Positions 36,328 to 47,646 are shown, counted from the stretch's first letter. The stretch is 64,000 nucleotides of DNA from Chrysoperla carnea (GCF_905475395.1 NC_058342.1:36352140-36416139), one strand, 5' to 3'. Program-made: numbers and translations. Notes: generated by a model from the letters alone, not told the origin.

Positions 36328-36803
36328 CGTGAAAACAAACATGAGACTGAGTTAATTGTTGAAATACCATGTATAAACCGTGTTGATTACATTACACATA
36401 CATAACTGATATTCTCATATAATACATACTATACAATTTGTGCCCTCACGGGTAACCAGTGATGTTTAAGCTAAAATGTTTCAAACAAAAGTTGTTTATT
36501 TCTTTATAAGAAATATTTTTCATATTTAAACTTTTGTTCTATCTCTAACGGTTTACAAGATAGGTCCTACGGACCCAAGACCCAATTGACCTCATTTACG
36601 AACTCGACCTCACTTTTTACGTCTTTAACACGCTGTAAAATTTCAACTTGATATCTCTTTTCCTTTTTAAGTTATCGTGTTGTCAGACGAACAGACGGAC
36701 AGATACCTATACCAAAATTTTATTCTTAGCATCAATATTTTTAAGCGTTACAAACTTGGGACTAAACTTAGTATACATTGATATATATTACATAAGTACA
36801 TGG
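36328..36803 (+). repeat. Dispersed repeat R, plus orientation
   Basis: It runs from GTGAAAACAAACATGAGACTG and AGTTAATTGTTGAAATACC to AACTTGGGACTAAACTTAGT and ACATGGCAG. The diagnostic GCCCTCACGGGTAACCAGTG is present. Confidence 0.78.
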
Positions 36804-36854
36804 CAGAACAAGTGAAAAACAATTGCCCGACTTTTGTTAAAATACTCTGGCACC

Positions 36855-37152
36855 CATGAAATATATATCAAGGTATACTAAGTTTAGTCCCAGGTTTTTA
36901 ACTGCAGCTTAAAAATATTGAGGCTACCAACAAAATTTTGGTCTAGCTGTTAATAAAATCAATCTAATTAGTTCATTTACGCATGTCTGCCTGTCTGACT
37001 GCCCATCTGTGATGACGATTACTCGAATACGAAAAAAGATATCAAGCTGAAATTTTTATAGCGTGCTTAGGATGTAAAAATTGAGGTCCAGTTTGTAAAT
37101 GAGCAAAAACGGTCAATTGGGTCTTGAGTTCGTAGGACCGATCTTGTAAACG
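36855..37152 (-). repeat. Dispersed repeat R, inverted half-copy
   Basis: It starts CATGAAATATATATCAAGG and TATACTAAGTTTAGTCCCAG and stops at GATCTTGTAAACGG. It faces the copy at 36328-36803 tail to tail with a 50-bp gap. Confidence 0.75.
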
Positions 37153-37365
37153 GATCATATTGCCGTTAATACGTTTAGATTGGCATCTTAACGAAGTCGA
37201 TATCATGTTTTGTTCGTGCGATATCGATCAACAAAGATTTTAAACTGCCCCGGCTAGAAACAACTCAACTAAATGAAATGAAATTTCTTTCAGATCACAT
37301 TTCTGTTAATACGTTTCGATCGACACCGCAACGAAGTCGATATCGTTTTGTCCACACGGTATCGA
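37146..37365 (+). repeat. Partial direct duplication, ~80-bp units
   Basis: GATCA-ATT-C-GTTAATACGTTT..GAT(T/C)G(G/A)CA and AACGAAGTCGATATC...TTTTGT occur at about 37146-37215 and again at about 37293-37365. The P-like MITE sits at the end of the second unit. Confidence 0.65.
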
Positions 37366-37687
37366 CCATGAAGGTTATAAAGAAGGAGAACGATCGCTAC
37401 TTGTTAAAGCATTAGCGCGTCTGTCCCTGAAAATTTGTAGAATTTATAGTTCATTTTTCAGCCACCAGCCGCGCTGTCATCAAGAAGTAGTATCTGCGAA
37501 GTTAGCTGTTTATGAGTACAAGTAGATGAAGTTAGTTGCATAATGTACAAATTGATATATCATTTCAAATTAGCGCACAACAGCCCGCTTTTATTGATAC
37601 TACTTAGCGATCGCAGCGCCTCACTTTATCCATATTTCGGGGACAATATTTTCTATAGCGATCGTTCTCCTTCTTATAACCTTCATG
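37366..37687 (-). mobile_element. P-element-like MITE, copy 2 (inverted)
   Basis: 322 bp, about 95% alike to 13548-13872 in reverse, with the same 33-bp inverted ends (CATGAAGGTTATAAAGAAGG on the left; one A missing on the right). The flanks 37358-37365 and 37688-37695 are a perfect 8-bp duplication, GTATCGAC. This matches the 8-bp duplication and GTCCGGAC-like target preference known for the Drosophila P element. Confidence 0.85.
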
Positions 37688-38119
37688 GTATCGACGATGA
37701 AAAAAATATCTATGTACACAGACACACACACATTCTTCTTCTCTAAATTAGTGTTAATGCCTTGTTCTAACCATAAAACGTAAAGATATGTTGAAAATTT
37801 CGATTTCAAAAATCTAACCCATTACAATAACTTCCTTATATTGGGAAGTGGATAAAATAAAAAAGATTTGAAAGTCCGCCACTGTAACAAACATGCATAC
37901 ATACAAACAATTTGAAAAAGTACTATACTACTACTCAATACATAAAGCGTTGCGATATCAAAATTTATCAAAACTCTTGAATATACACGGTTGACGGTAC
38001 GACCGAGCCGAGAGCACAACGCGGACGGCCACGGCGATGTTTAGTTTTTAAGTAGTAAACTAACATATAACACACACCACAATTCACATTACATTGATAT
38101 AAGTCATAACTTAAGTCAG

Positions 38120-38390
38120 TTAACATCATCACCAAAGGTACTTAGTGAATTACTTGACTATACTTTTATTTATTCTTAATACAGTGCTTGCTTCAAATTC
38201 ATGTGTTCAGATTCAGATTCAGATTCAAATTTAGATTCAGAGAGCTGAGAAGTTAATAGTTCATTATTAAAAAACGATAAAGTTTTAAGTTAAAGTGCGC
38301 CAAGTACAAGACACCAAAACACCAAGACATCGATCGCATTCACATCGAATCAACGACATGTGTTTCAGTTTTAAAACAAGTCAAAAGGTA
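38120..38390 (+). other. Candidate noncoding exon
   Basis: An initiator-like TCAGT near 38117 is followed by a less AT-rich stretch with TTCAGA repeats and a consensus donor, CAAAAGGTATGC, at about 38387-38389. It could be a 5' noncoding exon of the Windpipe-like gene, whose first coding exon appears to follow an acceptor at 52896. Evidence is weak. Confidence 0.25.
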
Positions 38391-38682
38391 TGCTTTAAAA
38401 GTGTGTTTTTTTTACTTTACCTTGCCATGCCGGTATGCTGCGCTGCGCTGCGCTCCTTTATTATGAACGAACAGTCATTGTTTTGAGTTGAGTTGCGTCT
38501 GATTCTGACTGATTTACTATAAATAGTAATTTTACTTAAATAACCACTTTCATGTGATAAAAAGAAAATCAGAAAGTTATCAAAATATAGTCAACATCGA
38601 TTGTTGTGACATGGTGGCTTATATCGATTAACCGGTCGGTTATTACGACTAAAGTTTAAACTGAACCCAGGCCTGGAATTAC

Positions 38683-38775
38683 CTATTGGGGCCGCATGGA
38701 ATATGGATCTAGGCGGCAAATTTTGAAGGTTGTAAATTGATCGAAAGGTCAAAATATTTGTACTTACATGTGAAA
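38683..38775 (+). repeat. Dispersed repeat, copy 1 (pair with 63874-63966)
   Basis: TATTGGGGCCGCATGGA...AAATTGATCGAAAGGTCAAA then ATATTTGTACTTACATGTG is shared with 63874-63966. Type unknown. Confidence 0.6.
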
Positions 38776-38814
38776 AATGTTTTGAAAATTGTATACTTTT
38801 GAATTTCGCAAACA

Positions 38815-39256
38815 TATTCTAAGTTTAGTCCCAAGTTTGTAACGCTATGAACAAAATTTTGTTATAGGTGTTCATAAAATCACCTAATTGGTCCTATTTC
38901 GGTTGGTGGTCTGTCTGTCTGTCGGTCTGAAAACACGATAATTCAAAAATGAGGTCGAGTTAGTAAATGAGGAACATAGGTCATGGCATTTGAGTCTTGG
39001 GCTCGTAGGACCCATCTTGAAAACCGTTAGAGATAGAACAAAAGTGTAAACGTAAAAAATATTCCTTATAAAAAATTCTACAACTTTTGTTTGAAACATT
39101 TTTTCGAAAACATCACATATTAGTGTGTGTGACATGTATGTATGTGTGACAATCTTTCTTTACTTACATGAAAAAACAAACGATTCCGTAATCAACACTG
39201 TCTATACATGGTATTTCAACAATTAACTCAATCAATTGTTTGTTTTCACTTGTTTT
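38815..39256 (-). repeat. Dispersed repeat R, inverted
   Basis: It runs from TTCTAAGTTTAGTCCCAAG via GGTCTGTCTGTCTGTCGG and AAAACCGTTAGAGATAGAAC to CAATTGTTTGTTTTCACTTG. Confidence 0.78.
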
Positions 39257-41500
39257 GATTGGATAAATCAATAGAAAATGATGATTCATAATTTTCCAAA
39301 TAAATTCTAAAAAAAAAGTTTTTAATTAATAATGAAGCTTTAAAAATAATCAGGGAATTTTAAGAGCCAAAGATCACCACCCTGACCTTATGAAAAGTCA
39401 GGTCAAGGTGCTGATCTGCCTAGGACTATATAGTCAAGACGCCTGTCTAATTGGGGCGAAAATTTTTAATAATTAATAGTTAATTTTTTGTTTCTAATTC
39501 ATAATAATGTCGTCAGCAGTGTTACTAAGGAAGTCATTTAGTTGCGCTTCCGATAAAATCATCCTGGGAAAAGCTCCCGTTGTCAAAATACAAGCTGAAA
39601 CATGAAAGATTCTGGTTAAATTTCCTAAAAAGTCAAAGAGTTGAGTTGAAGGATGATGGTTTTGAGTGTAATAGTCACAAAATTAGCTTTTAATTGCAAT
39701 TTTTTCGAGGACGATAATTCGATAAGTATTCCATACAGATATAAAATGTGCATGTCCCTTATAACAGGCATGGGCAAACGTAAGTTACAGAAGTCCATCG
39801 GACTCCTAACTGAACATACGAGTAAGACAGAGAGATTACATTTTTTTTCAACCTATCTCATTCCTAATAAGAGAAACAGAGATAAGTAGGAGAGTCGTAT
39901 ACCCATCTCGCTCCCTCCTCTACGAGCAATGCGGACTTGGATAAAGAGACACACAATAAAGTTTATGACACACAATAAAGTTATAACAATAGTGTTATAA
40001 CAAACCAATAATCGATTCAATGTCATTATAAACGATTTTGACTCTATTACCTATAATCTGATTGTATTATTGTGTAAATGCAACTATTATACATTACACT
40101 ACCCGAGTACGGAGTATGGATACAGACGGACCACGGAGTACATCATCTCCATCTGAGTTAAGTACTGTTTAGTCCGTTCGTCTCAATCTGTGTTAGTAAG
40201 TAACTTTAAACTCAGTATAATAATGACATTGAATTCATTGAAACCATCTATAATTAGATTCGAATTATTCGATTTGTTTTTAAACTTTTTTATTTGCATG
40301 TAATAAACTTTTGTAATCATGTATTCCGAGCCGGCCCGGTCGTCTTGTTTTTGTAAATTTTGAGGATGTAAGTCGTCGGAAAATTGGTTTTGGCCTAGGA
40401 TCAAAGTGTAATACGGCTTGAAGAAGATTTTGAAATTTGTTTTTGAATTTTATGTTAAAACTTTTTTGCTGTAAAAAACGATGCAGAATTAGATTTTACA
40501 AGCTTTTATTTAAAATCTTGCAAGTCGAATTTGATCCACTTCCAATTGAGCTGAAAGCTTGCCATTTAAAAAGTTTTTTTTATTGAAAGTTTTTTTCCAC
40601 GGAGAATAACACTGGTCGTTAATTTATTCTATTGCGAGATTCAAAGCTTCTAGTTCCTATATAACGTTTTTAGCTCCTAGGGAAGAAGGTAGCTACCCTA
40701 ACGCACTCTACCCCTTTGGTAAAATTTTTGATTGAATCATGGAAATAATCATAATTATCAAATTAAAAAATTTATAATTTCCGTTCCGGAATTTTGAAAA
40801 TCGAAATTTGAGGAACTTTTCTTTGAATTCTAAGTCACATAAATATAAAAATAATAAATTCTTGTGTAAGTCGTTTACCCCACATTTATATTTTTTTGGG
40901 ACTGTGTCAAAAACAAGTGTTTTTGACAGAAAGTGAAATGTTTTATTTTGTGAATGTCTGGCGCGGCGCATCTCTATTTTAGTGCATTTCGTGTTAACCG
41001 TGTTAACCTTGAATTTCGTACAGTTTTTCGGTAGTTTTATCATAAATACAAAAATTAGATATTATTTCAAATTATTTTAATTGCTTAGTTTTACTCATTT
41101 CCTTTCAAAACCAATTGAACTGCGGTTTTTTTTCCCATTCGACAATTATTATCTTTTAAATTTGTTTGGTTTAAGTGTTTAAAAGCTTTTTATATGTTCA
41201 ACGCCAAATATTTTTGTGATGAGTTTCCACAACTCAATATACAATCAAATTTGGTTATGACGACACGGCGAATCGATTGTTACGACCAATTAATTTTGAA
41301 TCGTTTTCACTTTATTTTAAACCTTATAAACAAGTATGCGATAAATCCTGGGCTTGCTAATTGAGCTGTGTAGTTCTGGGGGAATCCCCAGGCACCATCG
41401 AATCATTCATGTCCCGGGCGCTACTCACAAAAGACGAAGGAAGTTTTTTGGAAAATATATTTTAAATTTAGTGGCAGTGTAATATAATAAATGTTAATTC
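39257..41500. other. Intergenic DNA with one hAT-like repeat
   Basis: Apart from the CAGGCATGGGC-ended repeat at 39765-40000, nothing is recognised. A stretch at 40105-40195 is less AT-rich and ends at a donor-like GTAAGT (40196); it is another weak noncoding-exon candidate. Confidence 0.45.
39765..40000 (-). mobile_element. CAGGCATGGGC-ended repeat, copy 2 (inverted homology)
   Basis: It begins CAGGCATGGGCAAACGTAAG on the plus strand, and its reverse complement matches 32170-32375 through GAGATAGGTTGAAAA, GTCCGCATTGCTCG and CTTTATTGTGTGTC. Since both copies start with the same motif but match in opposite senses, the two ends of the element are probably inverted repeats, as in hAT elements. 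Confidence 0.55.
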
Positions 41501-41501
41501 G

Positions 41502-42012
41502 TAAACAAATGAAAACAAACAATTGACTAAGTTAATTGTTGAAATACCATGTATAGACAGTGTTGATTACTTTGTCACATAGCACATACATATATTAGTT
41601 ATATATGTCACACATATATAACTAATATAGCCATATAATACATACTATACTATTTGCGCACTCACGGGTAAACAGTGATGTTTACGCAAAAATATTTCAA
41701 ACAAAAGTTGTTTATTTTTTTATAAGGAACATTTTTTATATTTAAACTTTTGTTCTATTTCTAACAGTTTACAAGATGGGAGCTACGGACCCAACCCAAA
41801 TTGACCTAAGTTGCTCATTTGCTCACTTTTACGTCCTCAGCAAGCTATAAAAATTTCAGCTTGACATCTCTTTTCGTTTTTGAGTAATCCTGAAGACAGA
41901 CAGACAGACAGACAACCGGGAATGGACTAATTAGGTGATTCTATGAACAGCTATACCAAAATTTTGTTCGTCGCATCAATATTTCTAAGCGTTACAAACT
42001 TGGGACTAAATA
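41502..42012 (+). repeat. Dispersed repeat R, plus orientation
   Basis: It runs from AAATGAAAACAAACAATTGAC via GCACTCACGGGTAAACAGTG and (GACAGACA)n to CAAACTTGGGACTAAATAAG, missing the last ~50 bp. Confidence 0.78.
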
Positions 42013-42309
42013 AGTAAATAAGAGTAATTCTGGGTGTCTTGAATGTCGTTATAACTAATTTTGACTGTAATATAATTCATAGACTGAATTCCGGAAATAA
42101 TGTATTGTGTAACTGTGTCTGTGTGTACCTAATTCTATGATCGTCACCGCATACGTTAAACTTTTAATTTAATTATTAAGTTTCAAAGTTTGTGTTATCT
42201 AAAAATGTAATTTTTGTGCACTATTTGGTTACCTTGAATATGAGAAGTTTTTCGGAAGTTTTGTTGATAATTAAAAGAGGTAATAATAATAAAATAATTA
42301 TTACCTATA

Positions 42310-42871
42310 TATGTACAGGGTCTACCAGATATAATACAACTGAAAAAAAAATTTTAATAAAAAAAAAAACTTTTTAAGGGACAAGCTTTTATTGTACTAA
42401 AAAGTAGAAAAAAAGTTTTATCTATGAATCACTAATACCCGACTATTTGTAAGAAGAATTGATGCACTTAATATCAAGAAAAAATAATAAGGCATGTGGA
42501 GTAGATGAGGCGTTCCGATTCATTCTTGATATTAAGCACCTCAAGCTTTTACTAATAGTCGGGTATGAGTGACTCATAGATAAAACTTTTTTTTTACTTT
42601 TAGTACAATAAAAGCTTGTCCCTTAAAAAGTATATTTATTAAAATTTGTAAGACTAACAAAAATGTATATATATCAAATATGGTGGAAGCGATGGGAAAA
42701 TCAGGACGCCACAACCTTACCATGCATTGTCATCCAAACTAAATGTTCATGCAAAATTTCAGCTCGATTTTGAAATCGTTTTTTTCTTAAAGCATTGACA
42801 GTGTTGATGTTGAATTTACTATAATTTTTTGAGCTATACAGATACTTTATCTGGTAAAGACCCTGTACATA
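42310..42871. mobile_element. ACAGGGT-ended MITE hosting repeat H
   Basis: TATGTACAGGGTCT-ACCAGATA at 42310 and its inverse (TTTATCTGGTAAAGACCCTG, then TACATA) ending at 42871 are inverted ends of about 22 bp. Repeat H (42342-42768) starts 32 bp inside, so H either inserted into this element or is its body. Confidence 0.55.
42342..42768 (+). mobile_element. Foldback repeat 'H', copy 2 (arms intact)
   Basis: The left arm (ACTTTTTAAGGGACAAGCTT...TTAATATCAAGAA, 42370-42481) and right arm (TTCTTGATATTAAGC...AAGCTTGTCCCTTAAAAAGT) are about 110-bp inverted repeats with scattered differences around a ~35-bp loop. A non-palindromic tail with GGTGGAAGCGATGGGAAAATC follows. Confidence 0.78.
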
Positions 42872-43019
42872 TTATTTGAATAAAAATAAAAGATAGCAAG
42901 GCTCCTATATAGATAGGCACCAGCATCAACACCTATTTGATGTCTATAGTTCTAAGGTAATATAAAACCCAAGGTTAGGTTCTACGTTATTTGTACAGTA
43001 AATATAAATAATAAATATA

Positions 43020-43380
43020 TGAATATATATTTATAACTGTACTAGCTGATACCCGATAGACCTGATGCTCGCAAGTCCTTGTGATTCATGGGCTAAGAAA
43101 TATTATTTTTATGTGTAGCTCTACGTCGAAGCTGTTAAACTAAATATCTAAACTAAACGGAAAAATTAATGCATCTTTGAAATTTTATTTACTAATTGTT
43201 TATTTGGTTGTAAAAAAAAAGTCCATCTCTCGGGTTAACCACCTATGTTGGGGCAGTTTTTTAGGAATTACAAAAAAAAACTGTCGTATTCTTTCAAATT
43301 TTCAGAGAATTGCTTTAATTATCAGTATAAAAGTACTATCATTTATGTGGTAGAATACAATATTTATTTATTGGGCTATC
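43020..43380. other. Intergenic DNA, possible element end
   Basis: TACTAGCTGATACCCGATAG near 43030 resembles the ACTAGCTG-ACCCG ends of common insect elements. No partner end was found and no gene is seen. Confidence 0.35.
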
Positions 43381-43409
43381 GTACACAAACATGACAATTT
43401 CATAAACGA

Positions 43410-43464
43410 ACATTTGTTATCCATTACAAAAAAGTGTACAATGCCGTTAAAGAAAATTTCACTT
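43410..43464 (+). repeat. Direct repeat left of the 5S-derived segment
   Basis: ACATTTGTTATCCATTACAA, AAAAGTGTACAATGCCG, TTAAAGAAAATTTCACTT; it recurs at 43632-43689 with a few substitutions and three extra A residues. Confidence 0.75.
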
Positions 43465-43496
43465 AAAAAAAAAAAAAATTATATTTTTAATAAAAA

Positions 43497-43595
43497 GGCA
43501 AACGGTCACCCATCCAAGTACTGACTGTGCTCAATGTTGCTTAACTTCGATGATCGAACGCGAACCTGTGTACTGACTGTGACATGGTCTTACGA
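43497..43595 (-). ncRNA. 5S rRNA-derived element (3'-truncated)
   Basis: The minus strand reads ACCATGTCACAGTCAGTACA, then CAGGTTCGCGTTCGATCATC, GAAGTTAAGCAACATTGAGC, and ACAGTCAGTACTTGGATGGG and TGACCG. This follows eukaryotic 5S rRNA from near its 5' end through the A box (GTTAAGCAAC), intermediate element and C box (GGATGGGTGACCG). The last ~25 nt of 5S are replaced by TTTGCC and a T run, a Pol III stop. It is a pseudogene or the head of a 5S-type SINE (SINE3), not a normal 5S gene. Confidence 0.75.
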
Positions 43596-43631
43596 ATTTT
43601 CGATCAGGTCACGTGTCCTCACTAGAGTTTA

Positions 43632-43689
43632 ACATTTTTTACCCATTACAAAAAAAAAGTGTACAACGCCGCTAAAGAAGTTTTCACTT
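43632..43689 (+). repeat. Direct repeat right of the 5S-derived segment
   Basis: ACATTTTTTACCCATTACAA...GTGTACAACGCCGCTAAAGA...TTTCACTT, matching 43410-43464. It is too long and diverged for a fresh target duplication; more likely an older local duplication. Confidence 0.75.
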
Positions 43690-43901
43690 CAAAGAAAATC
43701 GATTTTTTGAAAATTCACGCACATAGCAAAAATAGACATTATTAATTTTATAGATATATACTTAACATATATATTGTAATTGTAAAGTCTTTAATGAGTT
43801 TAGTAAGCAAAGAGTAGTGACTTATGGACTAAGACAGTGTTAGCTATTTTATTTGAACGTTTTTTTTAACAATAACAGTGGAGATTTTAAATTCTCAATT
43901 A

Positions 43902-44320
43902 TTTTTATACCCTGTATACATGAAAATTATATCAAGGTATACTAAGTTTAGTCCCAAGTTTGTAACTAGACCTTAGAAATATTGATGGTACCAACAAAAT
44001 ACTCGTACAAGTGTTCATAAAATGGGCAAAACTGGAAGTATTAATTTACAAGATGAGTCCTACTGACCCAGAACTCAATAGACCTAAGTTGCTCATTTAC
44101 AAACTAGACCTCAATTTTTAGATTGATATATTATTTGAGTTATCGGTCTTACGGACAGACAGATGAACTGACAACCGGAAATGAACTAATTTGGTGATTT
44201 TTTGAACACCTGTATCAAAATTTTGTTTCTAATATTAATATTTGTAAACTCTAGTTACAAACTTGGGACTAAATTTAGTATACTTTGATATATATATTCA
44301 TATATACAGGGTATAAAAAT
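43902..44320. repeat. Repeat R, head-to-head foldback pair
   Basis: It begins ATTTTTATACCCTGTATACA and ends with the inverse, TATACAGGGTATAAAAAT. About 68 bp at each end (to GTTTGTAACT / AGTTACAAAC) are inverted repeats. The inside changes orientation near 44045, where an inverted piece of R meets a plus-oriented piece, so this copy is itself a long inverted repeat. Confidence 0.75.
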
Positions 44321-44399
44321 AGGAATTGCAACCTAGACCTTCGGAAATCCGCCACTGAGCGTGTTATATGAATGTTGTACAGTGACTAGTGACTAGTGA

Positions 44400-45990
44400 G
44401 TGTAGAAGTAGTGTTATCATAATTATTAAAATTTTTTGTAGATAATTATTATCGATATTAATAATTTTTGTATCAATTTATTGATAATTATTTTATTTAT
44501 GACGTTTGAAATGCAATTTTATTACAAACATATCCAATCATGTTTTAATACAGGGCGCTCACTGAGTCATAGCTCACTGATTTCTGAATATCTCAAAAAA
44601 TTTGCAACAAATTATCAAATGAATCCGATTTTTGTGTAAAACTTCAACCTTATATGCGACAAGGAACAATTAATTATTATTTTTTATCAAATATGACTAA
44701 TTTTCATATTTACGTGTGTGTGTGTGTCGTTACTATGGTAACTCCTTGAAGCAAACCTCATGCACGAAGCGAATAATATAAAGTTTTTGCGTTTATTACT
44801 TAAGCCATTTAACTGTATTTAAATTTTGATGATATATAGGTGATTTTTATGTTCCAGGTCAATGATTTAAAAAAAAAAAATTAATACACGAAATACAATT
44901 TTAAAAATTTTTTTTTATGCATATGAAACAAATGATCAAAAAATATATTTATTTACTTTGGGAGTTCTGGAGGATTTATGCCGAAATCGGGACACGATTT
45001 CTGGAGTCTTCCGCTCAAATCTGGAGAGGTGGTAATCCTAATTACAGAGGGATTTAGATATTCACCGTGAATGGGTTAATCGCAAATTTATATACAAAAA
45101 CAACGTTGACTTTAGCACAATTAATTGGTTAGAGCATTATTAAGTTTGGAGATAAATTATAATTGAGCCTCCATCTTAATGCAAGCTTACTCATTATGTT
45201 CATACAAAAGTTTCCTTTTAAATTTATTTTTATTTTACGGCAAAACCTCTCAAAAAATTTGACGCCACAAAAATAATAAGCTACAACTTTTATCTGCGCA
45301 TAAAAGTATATCCGAATTAAATTTTAAATTCTTTTCCACGCAATTCAATCGCAAATATTCACATATGTGCGACCACCAGACGCCATTTTGTGAAAATGTA
45401 AGTGTGTTTCTATGTGACACACTACAGACAAAACGCATGGACCGATTTGGATGATTCTTACGTCAATCGATTTGTCTTAGCCTTGTGAGTGCTACTGATG
45501 ACTAATTTTTTGTTTAATTGTGTTCTTTCTTCAAATTCTTGATTAATTTTTTATTTGTCTTATGTCATAATGACTTATGGTGACGTTCCATGGTAACCAT
45601 AATGTGGAAGGTCCAATGTACTTCCGATCCAATAAATCTACACAAAATATATACATCAGGTATATTCATATTTTGTTTAACGTAATAAATTTATGAAATC
45701 AATGATCGATGATCAATGTTCTATGATCAACGATCAACGATCAAAAAACACATTGAAAAAAAAAAAAAATTAAAAATTAATTTATAAAAAAAAATATCGA
45801 CGTAATAAAATTATTATAATTTTGATGGTCACTGCTCAAATCAAACAACAACCTAACAACCTCTTTTTAACAAAACCACTAAAAATGTGTATAAAAAAAT
45901 ACATACTAGCATGCACGACACCCGACACGCCACACAACACCTCTATATAAATATATAACTATCAAATTCCCTGCTCCAATTTTACCGAAA
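44400..45990. other. Intergenic DNA without a recognised feature
   Basis: AT-rich, with a short (GT)n run near 44716-44728 and GATCAACGATCA-type repeats near 45703-45742. No exon or bounded element was recognised. Confidence 0.5.
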
Positions 45991-45997
45991 AAAAAAA

Positions 45998-46662
45998 ATT
46001 TTAATAAAAAATAATTTTTAAGGGACAAGCTTTAATTGTACTAAAAAGTAGAAAATGATTTTATCTATGAGTCACTCATACCTGACTATTCGTAGAATGT
46101 TGAGGAGAGATATGTATGTGATAAATCAGTTTCATGACTTTCAAACACAATTTATGCGATTTTGAAGGTATCCCAGCGACTACCTTGGGTTAGAATAAGG
46201 TTTATTTACCAGGCGGATCGATATTATAAAAGAGGGGACTATAAAAGCTTGAGTCGCTCAATTTAAAATAACAAAAATGAATCAGAACGCTTCATCTACT
46301 CCATATGCCTAATTATTTTTCGATCCATTCTTGATATTAAGCATCTCAAGCTTTTACAAATAGCCCTTTTACAATAAGTGTCTCATAGATAAAATTATTT
46401 TCTACTTTTTAGTACAGTAAAAGCTTGTTCCAAAGTATTTTTCATGCAAATTTTTAATTTAAGACTAAAAAAATGTATATATATCAAATATGGTGGAAGC
46501 GATGGGAAAGTCAGGACCCCATAACGTTACCATGGGTTGTCATCCAAACTAAATGTGCATACAAAATTTCAGCTCAATCGGAAACCGGGAAGTGAATCAA
46601 ATTTGACTTGCAAGATTTGATTACAGACATACAACGGGACAGGTGAAACTAAATAAAAGCTT
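45998..46662 (+). mobile_element. Foldback repeat 'H', copy 3 (with insertion)
   Basis: The left arm (ATTTTTAAGGGACAAGCTTT...CCTGACTATTCGTA) and the right part (CTTGAG...CATCTACTCCATATGCC...GGTGGAAGCGATGGGAAAGTC...GGTGAAACTAAATAAAAGCT) are separated by about 160 bp of unrelated DNA (46095-46250). Confidence 0.7.
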
Positions 46663-47214
46663 GAAATAAAAAATGGCGAGCGTGGGCAATCCGCCAATAT
46701 ATTTAGCGGGCACATAATTGCTCTATACTCCGATCTTTTTTTCAGCGGATGTTGTCTCTTGTCAAACGATGACCTCTATATGATTACAAATATGGAAGTT
46801 AAAAAACCAACTCACAGTCACAACATATGAGCTGAGTTCAGATATGAATTGTGAGTGATCTTGAATTTTTACTGATCTATATCAATCATCAAAATGATTT
46901 ATTTATAAGAAATAAATAAATAATATTTGAAAATCATTTGAATATTTTAAGAATACCAAACTTAGAGAGTCTACCACCACTCTAAATCATACGAAGGGCG
47001 ACCCGACCTAACATGTTCAGTTATTCCATCCCTTTTAGCCTTCAAATTTTTACATTCTCCATTATTTAATTTTATCATATAACAAGCTAAAATTTCATAG
47101 TTAGCTTATACCATTTTTGCCTTGAATGTAAGTTCCAACCCGAGGCGCAACTAGGTAATCAAAGGCTCTGATGCAAAAAAAAACTGGGACCTAATAAAAA
47201 TGTCAATTTTTGGT

Positions 47215-47646
47215 AGTTTTTATACCATGTAAATATGAAAATATATCATAGTATATTAAGTTTAGTCCCAAGTTTGTAACACTTGAAAATATTGATGCTA
47301 TGAACAAAATTTTGATATAGGTGTTCATAAAATCAATCTAATTAGCCCACTTCCGGTTTTCTGTCCGTCTGTCTGTCCGTAAGCACGATAATTCAAAAAC
47401 GAAAAGAGATATCCATCTTGAAAACCGTTAGAGAAAAATTTAAATACAACTTTTGTTTGAACTATTTATTTCGTAAATATCATCGTTTACCCACGAGGAA
47501 TATCAATTGTGAGTGTGTGGCTATCTAAGAGTGGATATCTTTCTTTACTTACGTGACGTTAAAAAACAATAGATTGTGTCATCAAAACTGACTATACATG
47601 GTATTTTAACAAATAACTCAGTCAACTGTTTGTTTTCACTTGTTTT
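47215..47646 (-). repeat. Dispersed repeat R, inverted
   Basis: It runs from TTTTTATACCATGTAAATATG via GTCCGTCTGTCTGTCCG to CAACTGTTTGTTTTCACTTG, with an internal deletion between GATATCCATCTTG and the later part. Confidence 0.76.

Larger units (their letters stand above)
36302..37884. mobile_element. Possible composite between hAT-like ends
   Basis: CAGTGGCGGATTTAG at 36302 and ...AAAGTCCGCCACTG ending at 37884 are inverted over 10 bp and resemble hAT ends. Between them lie two copies of repeat R, a partial duplication and a P-like MITE. The flanking 8-mers do not match, so the two ends may belong to different insertions. A further lone CCGCCACTG end lies at 44347-44356. Confidence 0.3.

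Noticed and set aside
40708-41043. 111-codon minus-strand frame
   Set aside because: Lys/Phe-rich chance-like composition, no recognised motif, no neighbouring exon.
43497-43595. A functional 5S rRNA gene
   Set aside because: The last ~25 nt are missing and the core has many substitutions relative to conserved 5S positions.
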